A stretch of DNA of 18,978 nt from SKKY01 sp964622305 (GCA_964622305.1 CAZUPR010000024.1:1-18978), one strand, 5' to 3'; counted from the stretch's first letter, positions 1 through 7,244 are shown. The notes: generated by a model from the letters alone, not told the origin. Translations and numbers: made by a program.

Positions 1-10
1 TTTTGTAAAA

Positions 11-406
11 TTAACGTTTTGAGAATTGTGAAGCCTTTCTCGCTTTTTTAAGACCGTATTTTTTACGTTCTTTCATTCTTGGGTCTCTTGTCAGGTAGCC
101 TGCTCTTTTAAGAGAAGGTCTAAGGCCTGGTTCTGCTTTTTGTAGAGCTCTTGCAATACCCATTCTGATTGCACCAGCCTGTCCTGTTCCGCCGCCGCCA
201 TGAACCTTAGCAACAACATTAAATCTATTTTCTGTCTCAGTAAGTACCAGAGGTTGCTTAATGATCATTTCAAGAGTCTTTTTATCAACATAATTTTCCA
301 ATTCTCTGCCATTGATAGTAATATTACCATCACCTGGTAAAAGTCTTACTCTTGCAATTGACTTTTTACGACGTCCTGTTCCATAAAATTGAACTTTTTC
401 TGCCAT
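11..406 (-). CDS. rpsI: 30S ribosomal protein S9
   Basis: S9 sits in the 30S head, and its C-terminal tail reaches the P-site tRNA anticodon. The 131-residue product has VQFYGTGRRKKSIARVRLLP near the start (about 5-24), the segment VHGGGGTGQAGAIRMGIARA at 69-88, LKRAGYLTRDPRMKERKKYG near 99-118, and the invariant tail ending SKR, in FSKR. ATG at 406 overlaps the rplM stop (TAATG) and is served by the AAGGAGGT within rplM. The TAA stop is at 13-11; only ten bases remain to the window edge, so any terminator lies outside. Confidence 0.97.
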   Translation of the reverse strand: MAEKVQFYGTGRRKKSIARVRLLPGDGNITINGRELENYVDKKTLEMIIKQPLVLTETENRFNVVAKVHGGGGTGQAGAIRMGIARALQKAEPGLRPSLKRAGYLTRDPRMKERKKYGLKKARKASQFSKR

Positions 407-855
407 TATTTGCTACCTCCTTCCCAACCTTGCCAAACTTCAGGTTTTTGAGCTTCGTGTGGATGCTCGCTACCCTGGTAGACATTTAATTTTGTAAACA
501 TTTTTGCACCTAAACGATTCTTAGGAAGCATGCCTTTAACGGCAACTTCAATAGCAAGTTCTGGTCTTTTTTCCAGAAGGTCTTTATACTTTGTTCTTCT
601 AAGACCTCCAACATACCCACTGTAACGGATATATTCTTTTTGCTCAAGCTTATTGCCTGAAAGCTCAATTTTGTCTGCATTAATAACAATTACATGGTCG
701 CCACAATCAACGTTTGGTGTGAATGTAGGCTTGTGTTTTCCTCTTAAGACTGAAGCAATGACGGAAGACAATCTACCAAGAGTTTGTCCTTCTGCATCGA
801 AAATGTACCATTTTCTTTCCACTTCAGTTGGCTTAGCCATATAGGTGGTGCGCAT
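406..855 (-). CDS. rplM: 50S ribosomal protein L13
   Basis: L13 is an early-assembling 50S protein. The 149-residue product begins MRTTYMAKPTEVERKWYIFD, continues AEGQTLGRLSSVIASVLRGK (about 21-40) and HKPTFTPNVDCGDHVIVINA, then GYVGGLRRTKYKDLLEKRP and the signature AVKGMLPKNRLGAKMFTKLN near 105-124. It is a few residues longer than the usual 142-145; the extra tail EGGSK is encoded by the ribosome binding site of rpsI. ATG at 855 follows AGAGGAGGAAATAAAT; a second methionine at position 6 is not favoured because the family usually starts MRTTYMAK. Its stop shares one base with the rpsI start. Confidence 0.97.
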   Translation of the reverse strand: MRTTYMAKPTEVERKWYIFDAEGQTLGRLSSVIASVLRGKHKPTFTPNVDCGDHVIVINADKIELSGNKLEQKEYIRYSGYVGGLRRTKYKDLLEKRPELAIEVAVKGMLPKNRLGAKMFTKLNVYQGSEHPHEAQKPEVWQGWEGGSK

Positions 856-877
856 ATTTATTTCCTCCTCTAGATGG

Positions 878-921
878 GGTTTTTATTAAACAAGTTAACG
901 GGGCTCGCTTAACAATAAACC
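878..921 (-). promoter_or_regulatory. Hairpin leader of rplM (candidate L13 leader)
   Basis: Minus-strand pairing: GGTTTATT (921-914) with AATAAA (887-882) and CC (879-878), with a two-base bulge; directly inside, GTTAA (913-909) with TTAAC (898-894) around a 10-base loop rich in C and G; six bases bulge on the 3' side. It starts almost at the predicted transcription start and ends about 11 bases before the AGGAGG of rplM. A leader RNA for L13 autoregulation is known from low-GC Gram-positives (L13 leader family); that this is a member is inference. Confidence 0.5.
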
Positions 922-928
922 ACAATTT

Positions 929-957
929 ATTGTAGTAAATCACTTGCTCGATGTCAA
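929..957 (-). promoter_or_regulatory. Promoter of rplM-rpsI, overlapping the truA stop codon
   Basis: On the minus strand a perfect TTGACA (957-952) is separated by exactly 17 bases from TACAAT (934-929). The TGA inside TTGACA is the truA stop codon. Transcription should start near 923, at the edge of the leader hairpin. This gives rplM-rpsI a start of its own besides any read-through from truA. Confidence 0.8.
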
Positions 958-1694
958 TAGTAAACTTCTTGCAAATAAAGGCCACCAGCCGGTGCCTTCT
1001 TGGCTCTGAGGTTTCTGTCTCCCGTTTCCAGAGCCTTTCTGATTTGAATAATATCCCTCTTACCTGCCCCTACATCAATAACAGTTGAACTTATAATTCT
1101 CAGCATATTATAAACAAAGCCCCGGCCAGTAAAATGCAGATGAATCTCCCGCCCTTCCTCTGTCAGGTGCATGTCATATACTGTCCGGTTAAAATCATCA
1201 ACATCAGCCTGTTTGGTAGAGAAAGCCCTGAAGTTCTTTTCCCCAACAAATTCATTTAAGGCCGCCTGCATTTTTTCTAAATCCAATTGTCCGGGATAAT
1301 AATATTTATAATTATGTTCAAAAACCTGGGGTCTGGGGCCGGTTAAAATCTTGTAAATGTAATGTTTTTTTTGAGCCAGATGACGAGCATGGAAAAAAGG
1401 ATCAACCTCTTCCATACTTTTTATATAAATGCTGCTTGGTAACTTTTTATTAGTCACATAAAGCAAGTTCTGGGCTGGAATAGGATTTTTTGTCTTAAAA
1501 TTTATAGTATAGTTGCAGGCATGAACGCCGGCATCAGTACGGCTGCAGCCAGCCAGCTTAACTTTTTCTTTTAAAGTATGATTAATAGCTTGTTCTAAAA
1601 CTCCCTGAACAGTTGGCCCTTTTTTGGTTTGTTTTTGAAAGCCCTTATAATGGCTGCCATCAAATTCAAGAACTGCTTTAATATTTCTTAACAT
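954..1694 (-). CDS. truA: tRNA pseudouridine synthase A
   Basis: TruA converts uridines 38-40 of the tRNA anticodon arm to pseudouridine. The 246-residue product, a normal length, has the catalytic Asp54 in the motif GCSRTDAGVHA (49-59), the N-terminal EFDGSHYKGFQKQ, the FFHARHLAQKKHYIYKI segment near 104-120, NFRAFSTKQ near 154-162, and GRGFVYNMLRIIS near 190-202 near the active site. ATG at 1694 overlaps the ecfT stop (ATGTTAA). The TGA stop is part of the TTGACA box of the rplM promoter. The link ecfT-truA-rplM is common in Bacillota. Confidence 0.96.
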   Translation of the reverse strand: MLRNIKAVLEFDGSHYKGFQKQTKKGPTVQGVLEQAINHTLKEKVKLAGCSRTDAGVHACNYTINFKTKNPIPAQNLLYVTNKKLPSSIYIKSMEEVDPFFHARHLAQKKHYIYKILTGPRPQVFEHNYKYYYPGQLDLEKMQAALNEFVGEKNFRAFSTKQADVDDFNRTVYDMHLTEEGREIHLHFTGRGFVYNMLRIISSTVIDVGAGKRDIIQIRKALETGDRNLRAKKAPAGGLYLQEVYY

Positions 1695-2476
1695 ACAATC
1701 ACCAAAATAAATAAGAGAAAGAGAACTGCCAAGGCCAGGAAATCACGATAAGACCAGCTTAGGGCTCTTAACCTGCTTCGGCCTTCACCGCCCCTGTAAC
1801 ATCTTGATTCCATGGCAACGGCCAGGTCATCGGCTCTTCTAAATGAAGAAATAAAAAGCGGAACCAGAACAGGAATTAAGGCCTTGGCCCTGCGGATCAA
1901 ATTGCCACTTTCAAAATCTGCCCCTCTGGCCTTTTGAGCATTCATAATCTTTTCTGTCTCTTCCATCATAGTAGGTATAAATCTAAGGGCTATGGTCATC
2001 ATCATGGCCAGTTCGTGTGCCGGCAGACCCAATCTCTTAAAGGGGTTAAGAATGCTTTCAATACCGTCTGTAAGAGCTATGGGGGTTGTTGTCAGCGTTA
2101 ATACTGAGGTTACCATAACTAAGAGGGCCAGCCTTAAACCCATAAAGAAACCCTGCCTGATACCTTCCTTGGTTAAAACCAAAAAGCCCCAGGACCAGAT
2201 TTCTTCACCTGGAGTCAAAAAGAAATGCATAACGGTTGTAAGAATAATAATTATTAAAAGAGGCCTTAGTCCCTTCAAATAAAACTTTATAGAAATTCCC
2301 GATAAGAGAACAATAAAAATACTAAAAGCAAAGACCATCAGATAGTCATGAGGCTGCCTGGAACTGAAAAGGGCCACCATAAAAATAAAGACTGCAAAGA
2401 TTTTACCCCGGGGATCCATCTTGTGCAGATAGGATTTACCTGCTATGTACTGACCAATAGTTATATCCTTAAGCAT
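1688..2476 (-). CDS. ecfT: ECF transporter transmembrane subunit EcfT
   Basis: EcfT is the membrane scaffold that links the two ATPases to exchangeable S components. The 262-residue product begins MLKDITIGQYIAGKSYLHKM and DPRGK, typical of the family, followed by hydrophobic segments at about 26-60 (two helices), 71-88, 110-130 and a C-terminal one at 246-262. The two cytoplasmic coupling helices are seen: the first around Ala183-Arg184-Gly185 (NAQKARGAD), the second around Ser224-Arg225-Cys226 (AMESRCYRGGEGR), where Ser replaces the more usual Ala. It overlaps ecfA2 by eight bases and truA by seven, so the three genes are surely co-translated. Confidence 0.93.
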   Translation of the reverse strand: MLKDITIGQYIAGKSYLHKMDPRGKIFAVFIFMVALFSSRQPHDYLMVFAFSIFIVLLSGISIKFYLKGLRPLLIIIILTTVMHFFLTPGEEIWSWGFLVLTKEGIRQGFFMGLRLALLVMVTSVLTLTTTPIALTDGIESILNPFKRLGLPAHELAMMMTIALRFIPTMMEETEKIMNAQKARGADFESGNLIRRAKALIPVLVPLFISSFRRADDLAVAMESRCYRGGEGRSRLRALSWSYRDFLALAVLFLLFILVIVC

Positions 2477-3125
2477 GGCCGGTAACCCCCTTTGGCAGGC
2501 ATTTCTTCAGTTCCTTAACTGCCTCTTCCAGAGTGAAAATTTCCTTATTTACTTCCAGGCCTCTTTTAGATAATTGATAAAGCAACTCTGTTACTGCTGG
2601 AAGTGCCAAACCAATTTCTATCAAACGATCCCTTTCCCTGAATATTTCTTCAGGGCTTCCCATCATTTCAATTTGTCCCTGGTGCATAACCACCAGTTTA
2701 TTTGCGTATCTGGCCACATCTTCCATACTGTGGGAGACCAAAATTACAGTCATCCCATAGTCCTTGTGCAGGCTCTTTATTTGGGCCAAAATCTCTTCCC
2801 GGCCCAAAGGATCCAGGCCTGCAGTTGGCTCATCCAAAACCAGATACTTAGGTTTCATTGCTATGATACCTGCTATAGCTACTCTTCTTTTTTGCCCGCC
2901 ACTTATATTAAAAGGAGACTTGTCCTTTATTTCCTTGTAATCCAGCTGGACAGCTTCCAAGGACTTTTTAACAATCTTTTTAATTTCCTTGTCAGAAAAT
3001 TCTAAGTTAGCCGGACCAAAACCCACATCTTTTTCTACAGTTTCTTCAAAAAGCTGATGTTCAGGATACTGAAAAACAAGGCCAACCTTACGGCGCAAGT
3101 CCCTCATTTTTGTTTTTTTATCATT
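2469..3125 (-). CDS. ecfA2: ECF transporter ATPase EcfA2 (5' end lost in gap)
   Basis: Second ATPase of the ECF transporter. The in-frame reading that leaves the gap is NDKKTKMRDLRRKVGLVFQY, which fits the stretch just before and through the Q-loop of EcfA2 (VFQYPEHQLFEETV). The Met at 3107 is internal, not the start. About 70 residues with the Walker A motif are missing. Present are the signature ISGGQKRRVAIAG, Walker B YLVLDEPTAGLDP, the switch His in LVSHSMEDVA and a C-terminal EcfA-type extension. The signature has ISGGQ in place of the usual LSGGQ. The stop overlaps the ecfT start by eight bases (ATGCTTAA). Confidence 0.9.
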   Translation of the reverse strand, partial: NDKKTKMRDLRRKVGLVFQYPEHQLFEETVEKDVGFGPANLEFSDKEIKKIVKKSLEAVQLDYKEIKDKSPFNISGGQKRRVAIAGIIAMKPKYLVLDEPTAGLDPLGREEILAQIKSLHKDYGMTVILVSHSMEDVARYANKLVVMHQGQIEMMGSPEEIFRERDRLIEIGLALPAVTELLYQLSKRGLEVNKEIFTLEEAVKELKKCLPKGVTGHA

Positions 3126-3225
3126 NNNNNNNNNNNNNNNNNNNNNNNNNNNNNNNNNNNNNNNNNNNNNNNNNNNNNNNNNNNNNNNNNNNNNNNNNNN
3201 NNNNNNNNNNNNNNNNNNNNNNNNN
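3126..3225. other. Assembly gap (100 N)
   Basis: Exactly 100 N, the customary placeholder for a gap of unknown size. It removes the C-terminus of EcfA1 and the N-terminus of EcfA2 with its Walker A motif. From family lengths about 270-330 bases should be missing, so the true gap is probably larger than 100. Confidence 0.97.
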
Positions 3226-3994
3226 CTTTGTCTACTTTGTTAAGCTCATAAGCAATTTCAGTTACTTGCGGTATATCCAGTCTTAGTTTTTTCATTTTTT
3301 CAACCTGAGTAAAAACCTCTCTGGGGCCACCCTGGCTGACAATTTTTCCCTCTTCCATAACTATAACCCTGTCTGCTAAAACAGCCTCTTCCATAAAGTG
3401 GGTGATAAGGATGATGGTTAAGCCTTCTTCCTTATTTAGCTGGATTATGGTATCTAATACCTCTCTCCGGCCCTCAGGATCAAGCATGGCAGTAGGTTCA
3501 TCTAAAACTAAATAAGCCGGTCTCATAGCAATAATACCTGCGATAGCGATTCTTTGTTTTTGTCCTCCACTCAAAAGATGGGGGGGCTTCTCGCTGAATT
3601 CTGACATCTTTACTTTATCAAGAACTTCACTTATTCTCTCTTGCATCACCTGCGGAGAAAAGCCCAGGTTTTCCATACCAAAGGCAACATCCTCTTCAAC
3701 CGTGGTTGCCACCAGCTGGTTATCGGGATTTTGAAAAACCATGCCCACTTTTTTGCGGATTTCCCAAAGGGAAGAATTGTCCCTGGTGTTCATCTGATCA
3801 ACAAAGACATCTCCCTCTGTGGGTAAGAGAAGGGAATTAAAATGTTTTGCAAGCGTGGATTTACCGCAGCCATTGTGGCCTAAAATAACAATAAATTCAC
3901 CCTCATTTATCTCCAGATTAATTCCATCCAGGGCCAGAACTTCGTTTTCTTTGCCCTGGGCATATGAATGATATAAATTTTCAACTTTAATCAT
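3226..3994 (-). CDS. ecfA1: ECF transporter ATPase EcfA1 (3' end lost in gap)
   Basis: One of the two ATPases that energize energy-coupling factor importers for vitamins or metal ions, together with EcfA2 and EcfT and substrate-specific S components encoded elsewhere. The visible 256 residues hold the Walker A motif GHNGCGKST at 39-47, the Q-loop VFQNPDNQL with Gln88, the signature LSGGQ at 141-145, Walker B YLVLDE at 161-166 and the switch His199. The family needs roughly 20-35 further residues, hidden in the run of N. A reading frame that crosses the N run to end at 3104 is an artefact. ATG at 3994 with AAGGGGA upstream. Confidence 0.9.
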
Positions 3995-4010
3995 TATAAA
4001 ACTTCCCCTT

Positions 4011-4046
4011 AAATAAATAAAAGTCAGGAGCTATATCCTGACCCTT
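4011..4046 (-). terminator. Intrinsic terminator after rplQ
   Basis: On the minus strand GTCAGGA (4042-4036) pairs with TCCTGAC (4029-4023) around a 6-base loop, and two G-U plus two A-U pairs can extend the stem outward to 4046. The tail TTTTATTTATTT (4022-4011) follows at once. The T-run is interrupted by two A residues, so termination may be partial, letting some transcript reach ecfA1. Confidence 0.7.
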
Positions 4047-4048
4047 AT

Positions 4049-4387
4049 TTATACTAATTCTATTACAGCTGTTGGAGCTGCGTCACCTCTGCGGTAACCC
4101 GCCTTAATTACTCTTGTATATCCGCCTTGTCTTTCTGCATATTTAGGTGCAATCTCAGTAAAAAGGGTATGGACTACGCTCTCGTCAACCAGATAAGCCA
4201 TGGCTTGTCTTCTGGCATGTAAGTCGCCACGTTTGCCCAGAGTAATCATTTTATCAGCTATTCTTTTCAATTCTTTTGCCTTGGGTACAGTTGTCATTAT
4301 TTTACCTTCTCTTAACAAAGAAGTGGTCATGTTTCTAAACATAGCTCTTCTATGTTCACTTGTTCTGCCAAGTTTTCTATAGCTCAT
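4049..4387 (-). CDS. rplQ: 50S ribosomal protein L17
   Basis: L17 lies near the tunnel exit of the 50S subunit. The 112-residue product, the short Gram-positive length, begins MSYRKLGRTSEHRRAMFRNM, continues TTSLLREGKIMTTVPKAKEL (about 21-41) and ends KYAERQGGYTRVIKAGYRRG plus DAAPTAVIELV, the family pattern. The ATG at 4387 follows AGGAGGCGACTTTTA. It is the last gene of the alpha cluster: a hairpin with T-rich tail starts within ten bases of its stop codon. Confidence 0.97.
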   Translation of the reverse strand: MSYRKLGRTSEHRRAMFRNMTTSLLREGKIMTTVPKAKELKRIADKMITLGKRGDLHARRQAMAYLVDESVVHTLFTEIAPKYAERQGGYTRVIKAGYRRGDAAPTAVIELV

Positions 4388-4432
4388 TAAAAGTCGCCTC
4401 CTTTTCCTTAGAATATTAAGCTCGCTATTCTC

Positions 4433-5380
4433 TTATTCTTCGGAGGATTTTAAAGTTAATCCCAAACTTGCTAATTTATCTTTTATTTCTATTAAAGATT
4501 TGGTTCCAAGGTTACGAACCTTCATCATTTCTTCTTCTGTCTTGTGAGTCAGTTCGTTTACAGTTACAATTCCAGCCCTCTTCAGGCAATTATGGGATCT
4601 TACTGTAAGATCTAACTCCTCAATTGTCATTTCCAGCACATTGTCTTTTGCATCTTCTTCTTTTTCGATCATTGTCTCTATGTCATTGTTCTCTTCAGAA
4701 AGATCAATAAAGAGTGACAAGTGGTCTGAAAGAACCTTTGCAGACAAACTTAGTGCATGAGCAGGACTTATGCTTCCCTTGGTCCAAACTTCAAGAATTA
4801 ATTTGTCATAGTCTGTTTTCTGTCCAACTCTGGTATCTTCAACAGTAAAATTCACTTTTTTGATTGGAGAAAAACTGGCATCCATGGGTACTGTGCCTAT
4901 AGAGTCATCTTCCTTTTGGTTGCTGACAGCTGGCACATAGCCTCTGCCTCTTTCCACAGTCATTTCCATGAATAATTTACCATTTTTAGCAAGAGTGGCA
5001 ATTTTTTGCTCAGGATTCAGGATTTCAATTTCAGGACCGGCAATTATGTCGGCCGCTGTAACAGTTCCTTCTCCTTCTTTTTCCAGGCGAACCTGAACTG
5101 CTTCTTCACTATTTAGAGCTAAATTAAGCTGTTTCAAGTTCAAAACAATGTCAGTTACATCCTCAACCACACCATCAATTGTGGAGAATTCATGTAATAC
5201 TCCATCAATTTTAACAGATGTTATTGCTGCACCTGGCAGAGAGGATAAAAGGATTCTTCTCAGGGAGTTGCCTAAGGTTGTTCCATAACCTCTCTCAAGT
5301 GGTTCAATCACAAATTTACCATAAGTTTTACTTTCATCAGAACTAATCTGTTCAATACTTGGTTTTTCTATTTCTATCAT
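4433..5380 (-). CDS. rpoA: DNA-directed RNA polymerase subunit alpha
   Basis: Two alpha subunits scaffold assembly of RNA polymerase and bind promoter UP elements and activators. In the 315-residue product the N-terminal domain (about 1-228) begins MIEIEKPSIEQISSDESKTY and has FVIEPLERGYGTTLGNSLRR at 23-42, the dimer and assembly surface. A charged linker follows (about 228-250). The C-terminal domain has Arg261, Asn264, Cys265, Gly292, Lys294 and Ser295, the counterparts of the E. coli residues for UP-element DNA. ATG at 5380 is preceded by AGGGGGTTGTAAA. Location between rpsD and rplQ is standard. Confidence 0.97.
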   Translation of the reverse strand: MIEIEKPSIEQISSDESKTYGKFVIEPLERGYGTTLGNSLRRILLSSLPGAAITSVKIDGVLHEFSTIDGVVEDVTDIVLNLKQLNLALNSEEAVQVRLEKEGEGTVTAADIIAGPEIEILNPEQKIATLAKNGKLFMEMTVERGRGYVPAVSNQKEDDSIGTVPMDASFSPIKKVNFTVEDTRVGQKTDYDKLILEVWTKGSISPAHALSLSAKVLSDHLSLFIDLSEENNDIETMIEKEEDAKDNVLEMTIEELDLTVRSHNCLKRAGIVTVNELTHKTEEEMMKVRNLGTKSLIEIKDKLASLGLTLKSSEE

Positions 5381-5415
5381 TTTACAACCCCCTAGTCTTA
5401 TTTTTTTGCTTGAGA

Positions 5416-6042
5416 CTATCTGGAGTACAACTCAACGATTAACTGTTCACTGATTGGTACATCAATGTTTTCTCTTGTTGGTAACTCAAGGATTTTAGCA
5501 GAAAGGTTTTCTGCATCCTGGCTTATCCATTCAGGAACATTTCTTTGAGCAAATTTCTCTGTAAGCTCTTTAATAACAGGAGATTTTTTGCTTTTGTCTT
5601 TTAACTGAACAACATCTCCAGCTTTCAGCAACATTGAAGGAATATTAGCTTTTCTGCCATTAACAGTAAAATGATTATGTCTTACCATTTGTCTGGCTTG
5701 TGCTCTTGTGTCAGTAAAACCTGATCTGAAAACGATGTTGTCAAATCTTTGTTCTAATTGAACAAGCAAGGTTTCACCAGTAACACCTTTTCTTCTGTCA
5801 GCTTCAACAAAATATTTTCTGAATTGACCTTCGCCAATACCATAAATTCTGCGGGCCTTCTGTTTTTCTCTTAACTGCATGCCGTACTCAGACAGCTTGC
5901 TTCTTCTTTGACCGTGTTGGCCTGGTGCATAAGATCTTTTTTCGAATGCACATTTTTCTGTGTAACATCTATCGCCTTTTAGAAAAAGTTTCATACCTTC
6001 TCTGCGGCATAACCTACAAACAGGTCCTGTATATCTAGCCAT
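5416..6042 (-). CDS. rpsD: 30S ribosomal protein S4 (four-cysteine form)
   Basis: S4 nucleates 30S assembly by binding the 5' domain of 16S rRNA and represses its own synthesis in many bacteria. The 208-residue product starts MARYTGPVCRLCRREGMKLF; Cys9, Cys12, Cys26 and Cys31 make the N-terminal zinc site of the C+ type. The S4 RNA-binding domain is at about 97-155 with QLEQRFDNIVFRSGF and ARQMVRHNHFTVNGRKANIP. A longer frame back to 6096 lies within rpsK and adds a foreign segment; ATG at 6042 fits the family. AGGAGG lies 13 bases upstream, a rather long spacing. Confidence 0.96.
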   Translation of the reverse strand: MARYTGPVCRLCRREGMKLFLKGDRCYTEKCAFEKRSYAPGQHGQRRSKLSEYGMQLREKQKARRIYGIGEGQFRKYFVEADRRKGVTGETLLVQLEQRFDNIVFRSGFTDTRAQARQMVRHNHFTVNGRKANIPSMLLKAGDVVQLKDKSKKSPVIKELTEKFAQRNVPEWISQDAENLSAKILELPTRENIDVPISEQLIVELYSR

Positions 6043-6065
6043 TATTAATTCAACACCTCCTATAC

Positions 6066-6461
6066 TTATACTCTTCTGCGTTTTGGTGGACGACATCCGT
6101 TGTGCGGAATTGGAGTAACATCTTTAATCATGTTAACTTCCAAACCAGCAGCTTGTAGTGATCTGATAGCTGCTTCACGGCCGGATCCTGGTCCCTTAAC
6201 AAGGCATTCTACTTCCCTCAAACCGTGTTCCATAGCAGCCTTTGCTGCTTGTTCACCAGCCATTTGCGCTGCAAAAGGGGTGCTTTTTCTTGAACCTTTA
6301 AAACCAACTCCACCAGAACTTGCCCAAGAGATAGTATTACCATTGGTATCAGTTATTGTTACTACAGTGTTGTTGAAGGTTGACTGGATGTGAACAATAC
6401 CCTTACTAATATTTTTTCTTTCTTTTCTTTTAACGCGCGTACGCTTCTTTGGACTTGCCAT
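6066..6461 (-). CDS. rpsK: 30S ribosomal protein S11
   Basis: S11 is in the 30S platform next to the mRNA exit and the P and E sites. The 131-residue product has a basic N-terminal tail (SPKKRTRVKRKERKNISKG), then GIVHIQSTFNNTVVTITDTNG (about 21-41), SSGGVGFKGSRKSTPFAAQM, the segment LVKGPGSGREAAIRSLQAAG near 87-106, and the strongly conserved C-terminus DVTPIPHNGCRPPKRRRV. ATG at 6461, following AAGGGGTGAGAAAACTTA. It lies 16 bases after rpsM and 23 bases before rpsD. Confidence 0.97.
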   Translation of the reverse strand: MASPKKRTRVKRKERKNISKGIVHIQSTFNNTVVTITDTNGNTISWASSGGVGFKGSRKSTPFAAQMAGEQAAKAAMEHGLREVECLVKGPGSGREAAIRSLQAAGLEVNMIKDVTPIPHNGCRPPKRRRV

Positions 6462-6477
6462 TAAGTTTTCTCACCCC

Positions 6478-6846
6478 TTATTTCTTTTTCTTAGCTACTA
6501 CTGCTTTAACCTTGCCCTTACGAGTACGGGCATTTGTTTTTGTTCTCTGACCACGAACAGGTAATCCTCTTCTGTGCCTCAAACCTCTGTAACAGCCGAT
6601 TTCAATAAGTCTTTTTATGTTAAGTGATACTTCTCTTCTAAGATCGCCCTCTGTTGTCATTGGACGGATAATTTCCCTTAACTGGTTAACTTCGTCCTCA
6701 GTAAGATCCTTAACTCTTGTATCTTTATCTATGTTAGTTTGTTCCAAAATATTTTTTGCTTGTGACCTGCCGATACCAAAAATATAGGTTAAGGCAACCT
6801 CTATTCTCTTATCTCTTGGTAAGTCTACACCGACAATTCTTGCCAT
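6478..6846 (-). CDS. rpsM: 30S ribosomal protein S13
   Basis: S13 is in the 30S head, contacts S19, the P-site tRNA and the 50S bridges. The 122-residue product begins MARIVGVDLPRDKRIEVALT and YIFGIGRSQAKNIL, has the helix-two-turn-helix middle, then the signature RREVSLNIKRLIEIGCYRGL and RHRRGLPVRGQRTKTNARTR near 92-111, and the lysine-rich tail. ATG at 6846 with GGGGAGGTG about ten bases upstream. It is the first gene of the alpha cluster, without a visible new promoter. In E. coli S4 represses this cluster at the rpsM start; no such pseudoknot was recognized here. Confidence 0.97.
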   Translation of the reverse strand: MARIVGVDLPRDKRIEVALTYIFGIGRSQAKNILEQTNIDKDTRVKDLTEDEVNQLREIIRPMTTEGDLRREVSLNIKRLIEIGCYRGLRHRRGLPVRGQRTKTNARTRKGKVKAVVAKKKK

Positions 6847-6877
6847 GCTTTTATCGCACCTCCCCTATAGGTTTTAA

Positions 6878-6991
6878 CTACCCTTGTCTTTGCTTGTGCT
6901 TGGGATTTTCACATATTACTCTAATTACACCTTTTCTGCGAATTATTTTGCATTTTTCACAAATAGGTTTAACTGAAGCTCTTACCTTCAT
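6878..6991 (-). CDS. rpmJ: 50S ribosomal protein L36 (zinc-binding form)
   Basis: Read by hand: a 37-residue frame between infA and rpsM. The product MKVRASVKPICEKCKIIRRK continues GVIRVICENPKHKQRQG, the complete canonical L36. The zinc ligands Cys11, Cys14, Cys27 and His32 are all present, so this is the zinc-dependent version. L36 is a small 50S protein that stabilizes 23S rRNA folding near L16. The ATG at 6991 follows GGAGGGTTTCAA, and the TAG stop is 31 bases before the rpsM start. Confidence 0.97.
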   Translation of the reverse strand: MKVRASVKPICEKCKIIRRKGVIRVICENPKHKQRQG

Positions 6992-7005
6992 TTGAAACCC
7001 TCCTT

Positions 7006-7221
7006 CTATTTATACCTGTAAGTAATGCGTCCTCTGGTTAAATCGTATGGTGAAAGTTCAACAGTAACTTTATCACCGGGAAGAATTTTAATAAAATTCA
7101 TCCTGATTTTTCCAGAAACGTGGGCTAGTATTTTATGTCCATTATCTATTTCAACATGGAACATAGCATTTGGCAGAGGCTCAACTACGATACCTTCTAC
7201 CTCAATAACTTCCTTAGACAT
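7006..7221 (-). CDS. infA: Translation initiation factor IF-1
   Basis: IF-1 is a one-domain OB-fold protein that blocks the ribosomal A site during initiation. The 71-residue product begins MSKEVIEVEGIVVEPLPNAM, contains FHVEIDNGHKILAHVSGKIR (about 21-40) and ends ILPGDKVTVELSPYDLTRGR plus ITYRYK, the family signature. The ATG at 7221 is used: the AAGGAGG site is about nine to ten bases upstream. A TTG two codons earlier is only three to four bases from the site. The gene lies between the KOW gene and rpmJ, the usual place in Gram-positive genomes. Confidence 0.97.
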   Translation of the reverse strand: MSKEVIEVEGIVVEPLPNAMFHVEIDNGHKILAHVSGKIRMNFIKILPGDKVTVELSPYDLTRGRITYRYK

Positions 7222-7244
7222 ACTCAAAAACCTCCTTTTTCACT

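Noticed and set aside
913..932. AT-only palindrome CAATAAA-N6-TTTATTG as a truA terminator
   Set aside because: The stem is all A-T but for the end pairs and no T-run follows on either strand; the bases are better explained as promoter and leader of rplM.
2574..3005. 143-codon open frame on the plus strand opposite ecfA2
   Set aside because: Antisense to well-conserved ATPase motifs and without a start context.
3104..3225. EcfA1 reading frame that crosses the N run and ends in MIKKQK
   Set aside because: The frame depends on the arbitrary number of N, and the bases after the gap read in another frame as EcfA2.
4388..4432. AGAATA/TATTCT inverted repeat between rpoA and rplQ
   Set aside because: Six A-T-rich pairs around a 10-base loop without a T-run; too weak to claim as a terminator or regulatory element.
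6043..6096. Longer S4 start inside rpsK
   Set aside because: The 18 added residues are a shifted-frame reading of the rpsK end and are not in the S4 family.
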